Shown here: piece by piece, positions 55,141 to 64,000 of the stretch
How the letters are laid out: every line of letters begins with the position of its first letter
Numbering within the stretch: position 1 is the stretch's first letter
From: Ottelia alismoides
Taxonomy: Eukaryota > Streptophyta > Magnoliopsida > Alismatales > Hydrocharitaceae
Reading direction: 5' to 3'
Assembly: GCA_037367405.1 (NCBI GenBank)
Contig: JAZKJV010010753.1
Coordinates: 434,001-498,000 of the forward strand
Length of the DNA: 64,000 bases
The notes under the pieces: model-generated
What the model was told of the DNA's origin: nothing
Seen by the model: only the letters and a program-made list of their open reading frames with translations
Database searches by the model: none
Made by a program: the position numbers and the translations under genes

Positions 55141-56700
55141 CTTTTGCTAGTCCCTTGACAAACACTTTTTTGAAAAAGAAGTGAAAACGAGAAAGAAAAA
55201 GAAAACACGGGGAATCAAGATAGATTATTAAACTTGCCTTCATTAAATTGAAATATGGAGCTCAATCAGACCTTTGGATTATCAATTTGTCGGAACCTTA
55301 TTTGGACTTAAGCTTAAAACTCAGCAGCCTCTAAGTTCCACCAATCTATGGTCAAGACTCCTCAATAATCCAGATCAGAACAAGTCTACATACACAAACT
55401 CTAATGACCATGAATCTTTCCTTGTACTGTGTAAGTGAGATGTAGCTCCCCACCTCAGAAATGACAAAGAGACAACCCCCCTTGACAAGGTAACTCTAAT
55501 GCCTCAGTCTAGCAAGTCTTTTCTCGAGGAGTAGGGTATTCCCTTCTATGTTCAAGTACAATCGGCTCAAGAAGAGGGGGAAGAAGAGAATGAACCATGA
55601 CTAGTGTAGCCATGTATCCTTGGGAGCCCAACCCGTGTAGCTAAGTCTCCCGCTGCAAGCTTCATGAGATGGTCATGTGTAACATAAGCTTTTCTTTATT
55701 TGACTATATACACTCCGATGGGTATTTTATTTTCAATCAGACCGACCACTTTTTTGGAGTTTTTCTTTGTTTGCACATTTTTTTGATGTGCATATGTACA
55801 CCATATCTACATGGTGCAACATATATACATAAAAAGTTTTTACTCTTGAGCCAGTAGACTATCCCTCTTTTGAAGCTTTATTGCAACCCACAACTCCTGT
55901 CTTTAGACTTCCTCACCACCAGACCAAGTTGAGACGCACTTCCTTCACTATAAGAAGAAGAGAGGTTCTGCCTAGAAGTACTACCCTCATATGCTACCCC
56001 AAGCCAAAGGAAACTGCCTCCTCACCACCTCATCCATTGAGAGCTATGTGCAATGTGCTGGTGCAAGTAAAGCCATTGTCTCTTAGAGTCATGTGTGCAT
56101 TGTTAAGTATTCTACTTACGCTCATCAAGTTGACATGTCATCATAGCATAGTGGACTCAAAGAATTAAGTCCCAAATGGACCTGAAAAGTCTTAACCCTA
56201 AGTCCTATAAGGTTCCTCTTAGAATTAGGTGGATTAAGGTCTTAACCAAGCTCCATTTTCCAATTTAATTCCAGGCCAGTTTAAATGTCAATCAAGATTC
56301 AGAAAAACTGTACACATATTTACAAACGTGCAATTTTTACAGAATTTTTGAAAATGTGCAAAATTTTGAAAATGTTTGAAAACATGGATGTATGCTTGAA
56401 TGTAGAAGTTTTGCAAAATATTTACACACATTTACAAAAGGGTTTTTTTAAACTTTTTGTTTTTCAAACATTTTGCAAAAAAATTATACTATATACATAA
56501 TTTTGATATCAACATATTTACAAAATCTTTACACAAAATCATTTTTACAATCATTTGTACAAAAATAATTTTTATAAATAGCTATGTATCTATAAGAAGA
56601 ACTTTATGTTCAAGGAAAAAAATTAATATTTTATGATTTTTGGTAAAAGAATTTTTCGCCATTTTATTTATTAACACACTCACACAAAGTACGAGTTATG
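55141..56700 (-). other. Element G 3' non-coding region
   Basis: No supported frame. 55280-56250 aligns by eye with the same region of D and P. 56300-56590 is a short TTTTACAAA-like array. Confidence 0.6.
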
Positions 56701-56734
56701 GCTAAATTATATATGTAGTATATACGACACCCCC

Positions 56735-56808
56735 CTATACTTGGCTCGAACGATGTCCTCAAAGTGAATCAAGAGCAATGAAGAAGACATAACTCATGCT
56801 TAGTATAG
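56735..56808 (-). repeat. Long imperfect hairpin G1
   Basis: CTATACTTGGC...GATGTC pairs with GACAT...GCTTAGTATAG. G run on the coding strand. Equivalent of B2, D1 and P1. Confidence 0.72.
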
Positions 56809-56879
56809 GGAAGTGAAAAGGAATAGTATACTACAACGACGAATCAAAGAATAGATTGAAGAGGACTCGGTGTTTCCCC

Positions 56880-56911
56880 CTATACTTAGGATCAAGTAAT
56901 CCTAAGTATAG
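56880..56911 (-). repeat. PPT-like hairpin G2
   Basis: Perfect 13-bp stem CTATACTTAGGAT / ATCCTAAGTATAG with a 6-nt loop, and five G on the coding strand in total. Confidence 0.9.
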
Positions 56912-56964
56912 CAAGTTGTACATGAAGGGAAATCCGAGTGGAAGAATGTACATGATGTACCTCC

Positions 56965-56997
56965 CCTATACTTAGGGTAAAATATCCCTAAGTATAG
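56965..56997 (-). repeat. PPT-like hairpin G3
   Basis: CCTATACTTAGGG / CCCTAAGTATAGG, a perfect 13-bp stem with the variable pair as G-C. Confidence 0.9.
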
Positions 56998-57052
56998 GCA
57001 GCAAAACAAAGGTAGAAAGAATAAACAGAATAACCAAGAGTCCTACACCCCT

Positions 57053-57084
57053 CCTATACTTAGGGTAAAGTACACCTAAGTATA
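57053..57084 (-). repeat. PPT-like hairpin G4
   Basis: CCTATACTTAGGGT / ACACCTAAGTATAA: outer arms pair, the inner part is mismatched. It is closest to the integrase end. Confidence 0.75.
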
Positions 57085-57249
57085 ATATAATCATAAGATG
57101 AAGATGGGGTGTGGGACTAAAGAATGTAATGATATGGACAACTGGATCTATACAAGGTGGAAGACAGTGATAATCAGGTGTAAGATGCATTAGATGTGAG
57201 TCAAAGGCCACATCTCATGCGAAATGAATAGGGGCAACATCAACAACCA

Positions 57250-57963
57250 ACGACTCATGATCTAGATAAGGTTTGAGCCGCTGCCCATTAACACAAAGGT
57301 AGATTCCGAAGACAACTCATATATGTCAATGCTTCCATTGTCATGTACCTTTCAGACCAGTTATGGTCCCTTCCATTTGCTCTGTAACTTCCCTGGAAAT
57401 AATCGAAGCCTGACATCAAACAACCATACTCTCTGATCTGGCTCAAACTGCTTGTGGCTGATATGAGAATCATGTCGCTCCTTCACTCTCTCCTTATAAT
57501 GTAGGCTGCTCGAAAAGGCTTCATCTCTAAGCTCCTCTAGGGCTGCCAATTCTGCCTTCCTCTGGTCTCCTACACTCATTGGATCCAAAAGTATCTTTGT
57601 AACAGTCTAAAGTAACTTATATCTCAGCTCAACAGGTAAATGGCAGGGCTTGCCATAAACGAGGCAAAAGGGAGATGTACCCAAAGGAGTCTTGAAGGAC
57701 TTCCTATATGCCCACAAGACCGAGTCCAAAAGTTGTGACCAATCCTTTCGGTCAGGGCGAACAACCTTCTGCAATATAGTCTTGATCACCCTATTCGACA
57801 CTTCAGCAAGACCATTAGTCCGAGGGTGGTAAGGAGTGGCTACTCGATGGTCTATGCTGAACTCACTAGCAAGGGCCTTTACCTTGTCGTTGACGAAATG
57901 AGATCCCCCATCATAAATCAACACTCGAGATACCCTGAACTGTGAAATGATATTCTTCCTCAA
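57250..57963 (-). pseudogene. Element G integrase core (second half) and C-terminus
   Basis: 57607-57963 contains '[14 protein letters not shown]' with the second catalytic Asp and 'NGLAEVSNRVIKTILQ' with the catalytic Glu. It is stopped at 57607, and the next frame (57361-57588) has the basic stretch, 'FEPDQRVWLFDVRLRLFPGKLQSKWKGP', and then a break at 57361 before the degenerate end. It is better preserved than the integrase of P and carries the unmutated acidic residues. The end of the protein is near 57250. Confidence 0.85.
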
Positions 57964-58500
57964 AAATCGGCATACAGTCCTAGCATCTGCGGTTCAGGGG
58001 GGGGATGGCCTCAACCCAACAACTCACATAATCAACGGCCAACAGAATGTACTCGAATCCCTGACTCTTAGGGAATGGACCCATGAAATCGATGCCCCAT
58101 GCGTCAAAAATCTCACAGAAGTGAATGGGCTACATCGGTATCATATCACGCTGTCCACAAGTGCCCATCCTCTGATAGTCAGTACATATCTTCACGAATT
58201 CATCAGAATCCTTGAAGAGAGTAGGCCACCATAGGCCGGATTGGAGCACTTTCTGTGCCGTTCTCCACCCAGAGTGATGTCCTCCTTCCTCCAGCTTGTG
58301 GAAGTAGGTGAGAATGCTATGGTGCTCCTCTTGAGGAATGCACCGTCTCCAGACACTATCCCCTCCCTTATGGTAAAGGATGGGATCCTCCGAATGGTAA
58401 GACTTGGCCTTCGCTAGGAAGGTCTCAAGTCTCTGCCTGGGCCAACCCTGTGGAACTTTCTTGGCAACAAGATAGTTCACAATGTCAGCGTACCATGGGA
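57964..58500 (-). pseudogene. Element G integrase HHCC domain and start of core
   Basis: The frame 58130-58618 has '[23 protein letters not shown]' (tether) and the zinc-binding 'GGHHSGWRTAQKVLQSG' region with a Cys-to-Tyr change ('CTDYQRMG' where CxxC is expected), then stops. The first catalytic Asp region (WGIDFMGPF equivalent, near 58085-58110) follows after a stop. Confidence 0.8.
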
Positions 58501-59330
58501 GTGAGGAGATAGCAAGGATCGTCTCTCTCTGTTGCGGGGCTATGAGAAAGAGAAGGGAGAGGGTCCGTGGGACGGGGGAAGAGCTGGTGGAGGTGGGCAT
58601 CAAGGTAGTCGCCCTCATCTAGGAAGGTCTCACAAATAGGATCAATCTGCTCAGAATCCTCAAGATGCTCTAATCGGGAGAGATGATCTGCCACCACATT
58701 CCTGACTCCAGGCTTATCCCTAATCTCAATATCAAACTCTTGGAGTAGAAGGATCCATCTAGTAGATCTCACTTTGGCATCCTTCTTTGCCATGAGGTAC
58801 ATGATGGCGGTATGATCAGCGTAAATAATCACTCTAGATCCAATGATGTATGATCTGAACTTATCTAGGGCAAAAACTATGGCTAGCATCTCATTCTCTG
58901 TAACTGTATAGTTCCTTTGTGCGGAATCTAATGTACAGCTAGCGTAGTGAATGGAAAAAGGCAATCCATCCTTCCTCTGTCCCAACACGGCCCCTACGGC
59001 AAAATCGGAGGCATCCGTCATGATCTCGTATAGGAGAGACCAATTAGGCGATTGGAGGACAGGAGCCTCAACAACTAGACTCTTTAGAGTCTCAAATGAT
59101 GCAAAACACTTATCATCAACTATTAATTTGGTGTCTTTGGTCAGAAAATCAGTCAACGGTCGGGCAATCCTGCTGAAATCATGAATGAATCGTTGGTAGT
59201 AACTATCGCAAGTTGGATGGTGGATTGAGTTTTCTAATGATATCCACCTTGGTCGGATCAACCTCCTGCCCCTGTTGGAGATGATGTGGACAAGCACCAT
59301 CCTTTGAGTCACCATGAAGTGACTCTTCTC
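58485..59330 (-). pseudogene. Element G RNaseH and RT connection
   Basis: The frame 58485-59315 starts in the RT connection region, with the IVLGH block reading '[11 protein letters not shown]'. RNaseH follows, with '[20 protein letters not shown]' (one residue off the usual PFE), '[14 protein letters not shown]' (Glu retained, Lys to Asn), '[17 protein letters not shown]', and then '[24 protein letters not shown]'. At 58520-58620 there is an extra, low-complexity stretch (Pro/Ser/Leu-rich) relative to P and D. RNaseH removes the RNA template during cDNA synthesis. Confidence 0.85.
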
Positions 59331-59960
59331 CCAAGATAAAATAATGTCGATCTCAATGCATCGCTGTAGGATGCGGTCTAGGCACTCAAGACAAACATCA
59401 AACCCATCACTGACCGTAGATCGAAAAATCGTCCATGAAGACCTTCAAGCACTCACCCACTATGTCCGAAAAGAAGGACAACACACACCTCTGGAATGTC
59501 ATCGGAGCGTTGCATAGACCAAAGGGCATGCGTCTGAAAGCATATGTCCCGAAGGGACATGTGAATGTGGTCTTGTCCTCGTCCTCTGGCGCAATGGCCA
59601 CTTGATTGTATCCGGAGTACACGTTAAGAAAGCAGTAGTGACTCTTCCCTGCTAGCCTCTCTATAATTTGATCAATAAAAGGTAGCGGGAAATGATCCTT
59701 CTTGGTGGCCTGATTCAATCGTTTGTAATCCACACAAACCCTCCAAGAAGTGGGTACCCGGGTAGCGATCTCCTCTCCAGACTCACTCCCAACTATAGGG
59801 ATGCCCGTCTTCTTAGGCACCGCATGTAATGGACTGACCCATTTGGAGTCGCAGATGGGGTCGATAGAATCGACGCTCACTATTTAGAAATTTCATTCAT
59901 GAAAACCTCTCGAAGATTCGGGTTCAGCCACCGCTGGAACTCGCACGACAGCTTCGCGTC
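59331..59960 (-). pseudogene. Element G reverse transcriptase palm
   Basis: The frame 59407-59880 has 'SKWVSPLHAVPKKTG', 'WRVCVDYKRLNQATKKDHFPLPFID', 'GYNQVAIAPEDEDKTTF', '[19 protein letters not shown]' and the catalytic '[11 protein letters not shown]'. All RT motifs A-D that I can recognise are present. It ends in a stop near 59407, with a frame change before 59315. Upstream the finger region continues with a stop at 59880-59890. Confidence 0.88.
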
Positions 59961-60703
59961 CTCCTCGAGATAGATATGGTGGGAGCACAAGGCTGGACTT
60001 ATTCCCTAGAGATCGGCTACGCTCAATCTCATCGCCTTGTGGTTCTTTTCAAGAATTTCCATCAGACGAGACTCTTGCTCTCCAGTAAAATCTGTTGAGA
60101 TAATGACTGGATGCATCTCGTGTTAACCCCCAAGTAACCTATACTTCAGCTACCGCGGCAAGGTATTCCACTCTGGGCAATTGGGAGTTGGCGGATCTGG
60201 CCTCTGAAATGTCTGAGTGAATGCGACCAAATCTGCATGGGAAAATGAGAACTCTCGCTAAAAATCAGGACCTGGTGAAGACTGCTCTGCTGGTGTATCT
60301 GTACTCTGAATCGGCTTGGTATCCACCCTAGTTGATGGCTCTGCAGAAATTAAACAAGGAATCATATCATCAAACTCTGCCCAATCAATATCTGACTCTA
60401 AGGGATCTAAATCTTTATCACCCAAATCAACTGCCTCGCTATCGGGAATGCGATCTTTTGCCTCAAATGTATCCTCTGCCAGGATCATGCTCTCTAAGCT
60501 CTCCTCAAATAGAATCTACGCATCAGCAGGGTCTGAATCTGAGAGGAAAGCTCATGAAACATGGTCTGCCCAAAATGCCTCATCATCTTTGATCACAAAA
60601 TCACACTCCTGGTGAATGTCTCGCTTTGCCTCTGTCATTTGCTCTAAATCCGTAAGCGGCTCTTAGCAAGCTGAATCCCGTGCTCTAGTCTCATCGATCA
60701 TCT
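59961..60703 (-). pseudogene. Element G acidic linker between protease and RT
   Basis: Broken frames (60258-60488 is the longest) encode an Asp/Glu-rich linker. Its downstream end has 'ESRLMEIL'-like residues that precede RT in D. No catalytic residues are expected here. Confidence 0.6.
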
Positions 60704-61260
60704 CTATTTGTATACTCTCTCCCTCAACACGAAAGTATACCTTCCCGCTATCATGGTCGGACACTGCCTTGGTTGTGGCCAAGACAGGCATCCTAGAATG
60801 ATGGGGGTATCGGTCACAAACTCATGGATCTCCATGTCCAACACTACTAAGTCGACGGGGAATCGCAAGCCCTGAATTGTGATGACCATGTCCGTCAGTA
60901 ACTCCTTCAGCCTCTTGACAGATCTATCAACAAACTGAAACACCGTCCTGCTTTGTCTAAGAGAACCAAACTCGAAGCGGTCGAGTAAGGTTGCCAGAAG
61001 TAGGTTAATCAAAGAACCACTATCTAATAGAGTCCGATCGAACCTATGCTCATGTATGTGGCATCTGACATACGGAGCTCCTGCATCTAGCCTCTTGGTT
61101 GGAAGATGGTTCTGGATGGCGAAGCAGGTGGCACGAGTGAGCACATGGATCTCTGACTGGTGGTTCCTCTTCTTCCTACGAATGATGGTCCTCTCTCTAA
61201 GGTTACTCTGGAAGAGGGGGATGTGCTCCAAGGCCACCTGTAGAGTTAGTTGTATCTGGA
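60704..61260 (-). pseudogene. Element G protease
   Basis: The frame 60704-61237: a basic region, 'EIHVLTRATCFAIQNHLPTKR', the active site 'TLLDSGSLINLLLATLLDRF' (canonical D-S-G-S), 'VDRSVKRLKELLTDMVITI', 'VDLVVLDMEI', and 'PIILG'. After the IILG block the frame diverges (a small indel) and ends. It would process the Gag-Pol polyprotein. Confidence 0.82.
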
Positions 61261-62895
61261 ATCTATCTATAATATGTTGGCTGAACTCTAACTGATGAGA
61301 TTTTTTGAATTTTCTTTTTTCTTCCCCTTTACCAAGCCAAGTGCTTGGGCGAAGGGGATGGCTGGGCCCTCATTACATGGAGGGCTAGGAACGGGTCCCT
61401 ATTGTCGTGGCATCGAGGAATCCATACAAACATCACCAATAATCATAGATGGAATCGTAGAAGAAAAAGAACCCTTTCCTTTATTCACAGAATAGCCCTG
61501 AAGTACAGAAACCGGTGGAGGACAACAGGAACAGAAATGGTGGCCTCAGTACCACCTATGGCATCCTGGTTCACGGCATCAGTACCGCACTCTGGCTAAG
61601 CATCGCGTCGGGTGGCATCAGCACCATCTCCTCCTGGATCTGGTGAAACGACTGCCTCAGTACCGCCGGCTAGATCAATGTCCTTGGTGGCGTCAGCACC
61701 ACCATCCTCATCATCATCTTGAGCAGCATCAACACCGCTCTCCTCCTCATCTGGTGCTCCTGAAGCTGCGAGTGGTCGTCGCTCAGATGAGGCACCGCCT
61801 ACTGGCATCCTACCGCTCCTAAGTGTAACAAAGTCAACATCAAAATGATATGCAGAAACAACACTAAGTGAAGCACTAGGAGCAGTAATCTCCGTGAACT
61901 CTACCTGCTCAGACTTCCTCTTCAGGTTGTTCGGGTTTGGCTCAATCTAGGCAGGAATGACGGCCTTCCCTCTCACAATCTCTCTCATCTCCTGCCTGAA
62001 CTTGTCCATCTCCCGTTGGAAGGTGGCCTGCTGCTCGGACATGAGGCAGGCTAAGTCATCTAAAGCGGGGTTCTCATAGGTGGGTCGATGAGAACCTGAT
62101 AGGTGGCCTCTCCGAAATTGAGGCTGCTGCTGCGGAGGAGGGTGAGAGGGGGTATTGGGAGTGATACTGCTGCGGAGGCAGCTGCTGCCTCCAAGACTAT
62201 CCATGCAGATAGGGACGAGGACCATGTTGTTGTTGTGATGGGAATTGGGGTTGCTCTCGCTGCTGGCTGTACTGGACACCCTGAACTGGAGGCTGCTGCT
62301 GGGAGCTGGTACCTACGGTTGACCAACGGAATTCGGGATGGTCTCATCGGATCCTAGGCCGAGGTCGTCGATGATACCAGATCCCATGGACATCCATCAA
62401 CGGCTCCTTCTCGTACGTGGGTGGGGAAGAACTGCCAGGGGCTGATCCGACTGGTAGACCACCATCTGAGTGTCCTGGGATGATGGTGGCTAGTAGAACT
62501 GCTGCGATTGTTGGTACGACTCTGCTTGAATGTGGTGGACCTGTCTGGGCTGGCTGGAGTGCTGGAACGAACTATCGCTACTGCTCGGATCTGCTCGTGA
62601 CCTGAGATGGGGCTGAGAAGCCGTTTGTGCCTTCTGGAGACACATGATCTAGGTATTCAGGTCACTTAGTGTCTATGCCATGTGATCAATCTGCATCATG
62701 TCCTGGCACTGCTTCTTCTTAATCTGCTCTATCCGGTCCAACTTCTCGCTGATAATCCCCATAGATAATACCCATATCAGCGGCTATAGACTCCGCCTTC
62801 ACTGTGGCTGCTGCGGATGTAGAAGGATTGGCCTCAACTCATGCTATCCTCTGATAGGACACGACTGGTGGGTGGGGCTTCCCCTGAGTGTATAA
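61261..62895 (-). pseudogene. Element G Gag-protease linker
   Basis: Low-complexity, Pro/Gln/Ser/Asp-rich broken frames. 61596-61808 holds a degenerate repeat rich in Asp-Gly-Gly-Ala-Asp-Ala. The region near 61950-62280 is Gln/Pro/His-rich and matches the Gln-rich linker of D. No zinc knuckle is seen. Confidence 0.6.
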
Positions 62896-63320
62896 TCAGG
62901 TCTGGGACATCACAGTATAGTTCTCGGCCATTTCCTCGTAGATGGCCCAGACCTGATCCTCATCTTTGGCGAAGTAGGAGCCCCCACAAGAAGTGACGAG
63001 CCCCTGCAACTCCGGTGTAAGCCCGCAAAAGAAACTCTGAACAAGGTTGGGTTTGGATATGTCATGGTGTGGGCACCGGTCTGTGAGCTCTAAAAACCTC
63101 TCCCATGCCTTGTGGAATTTCTCATTGTGGAGCATGCATAAGTTGCTGATCAAGGCCCTAGCTGCATCCCTCCAACCGAGGGGATAGTACTTGTTCAAGT
63201 ACTCGGTTTGGAGCTGCTCCCATGTGGTAACAAATCTTTCTAGATGCTTCATCCAGTTGGATTCTTTGTCTACGAGGGAGAACGGAAAGGCAATAATCCT
63301 GCACAGGAAGACTGCTCTGT
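62896..63320 (-). pseudogene. Element G Gag capsid-like domain, N-terminus deleted
   Basis: The minus-strand frame has 'FPFSLVDKESNWMKHL', 'TTWEQLQTEYLNKYYPLGW', 'HKAWERFLELTDRCPHHDISK', 'GLTPELQGLVTSCGGSYFAKDED' and 'IYEEMAENY', the Athila Gag pattern also found in D (19,100-18,780). It is truncated at about 63303-63322, where LTR-type sequence starts, so the Gag N-terminus, leader, PBS and LTR end are all missing. Confidence 0.85.
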
Positions 63321-64000
63321 TAGAGGGCAAAGTGCCTCGTCCCGGTTACATGCGGAATGGGTGAAGGGGCGAGGCGGAGCGGGGAAGCGATGGAGGAGGA
63401 GGACCTAAACCCTGCTCCTAGGCGAACCAGGGGGAACGGATGGGCGTATAAGATGGAGAGATGTCTCGTGAAGGTGATGGGATGGTCAGGATGATGAATA
63501 GAAGGTTCGATGATGTTAGATAATCCGATGAAGTTCGAGTATGGTCACCGAGGTCAACAGTCCCCCGTGGACCAATCAGAAAATTCAAGGGTCAATATTA
63601 TTTGTAAAAAAATTTAAAAATCGAAAATGATTTTATTTAAAAATATGTCAACATAAAAAATGTTTCTTATTTTCCAAGTTATTTTTTAGTGATATTTATT
63701 TATTTATTTATTTGAAAAAAAGTAAGGTATATACATTATATTATATTATGTGCATGTATAAAATATTTATTTATTTTTGTTTTAATTTTTATTTTATTTA
63801 TTTTTGTATAAAGACCCTAATTATATGTTTTATTTATTAACAACATAAAAATTGGAGTCTAAAATAATTTTTATTTTATTTTTATGAGTTATTTACAAGT
63901 ATTAAATAAATAGGTATATGTCACATATATACATGATCTGTACAAGGTGGAGAGAGACAAATTATTTTGTTTTATTTTAAATTTTATTTTTCTCATTTTT
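63321..64000 (-). mobile_element. Element G 5' LTR remnant, internally deleted
   Basis: From GAGGGCAAAGTGCC onwards it follows the 3' LTR at 53628-53825, then jumps to 54330 onwards and continues colinear to the window end. About 500 bp of the LTR, including the TATA-like box at 54131, and everything from 51874 to 53627 are absent. The element therefore has no working 5' promoter. Confidence 0.85.

Overview
This is a stretch of plant (angiosperm) nuclear DNA made almost wholly of transposable elements; I see no host gene, rRNA or tRNA gene. The plant assignment rests on Athila-lineage Ty3/gypsy retrotransposons (polyprotein motifs, plus primer-binding sites complementary to the 3' end of tRNA-Asp), a Ty1/copia element primed by initiator tRNA-Met, and a LINE. 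The species cannot be named from the sequence. At least six gypsy elements share one architecture: LTRs of about 2.8-3.6 kb, gag-protease-RT-RNaseH-integrase, no env-like frame, then a long 3' non-coding region with a hairpin array before the polypurine tract (PPT).

Layout. 1-26203 is element B (+ strand), whose 5' LTR runs off the left edge. Its inside (1489-6595) keeps only a protease and linker remnants, so it is non-autonomous. Its 3' LTR (6596-7936 plus 24753-26203) is split by element D (- strand, 7937-24752), the best preserved element here: two near-identical 3.59 kb LTRs, a 5-bp target duplication GCCGC, PBS, PPT and a gag-pol frame broken by two stops and two frameshifts. B sits inside LTR C (26204-28528, -). 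C in turn interrupts a much older gypsy element P. P's 5' half (28529-30984, +) and 3' half (34594-38671, -) lie in opposite orientations and are split at one ATCCT pentamer, which is the mark of an integration followed by an inversion. LTRs at 30985-34593 (-) and 38672-42095 (+) flank the inverted half. P lies in a copia gag gene (42096-42626, -), whose PBS (44100-44112) and LTR (from 44115) follow. The nest is therefore copia > P > C > B > D.

Further right are a 5'-truncated LINE (about 46891-48614, -), another gypsy LTR (H, 48615-51873, -) that has captured a 152-bp piece of LINE, and element G (51874-64000, -). G is a recognisable but decayed gag-pol element; its 5' LTR has lost its promoter and is fused to gag.

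The most interesting signal is shared by B, D, P and G. Downstream of the coding region each carries two to five hairpins of the form CTATACTTAGGN...N'CCTAAGTATAG. On the coding strand most are followed by a G run, so the 3' arm plus G run copies the core of the true PPT (TAAGTATAGGGG). The variable stem pair appears as C-G, A-T and G-C, which is covariation. Every visible U3 tip is a 20-21-nt palindrome, and B and D have a GGGA tetraloop hairpin just before the PPT. Together these suggest a structured 3' module, possibly for plus-strand priming or RNA handling, that I do not recognise from described Athila elements.
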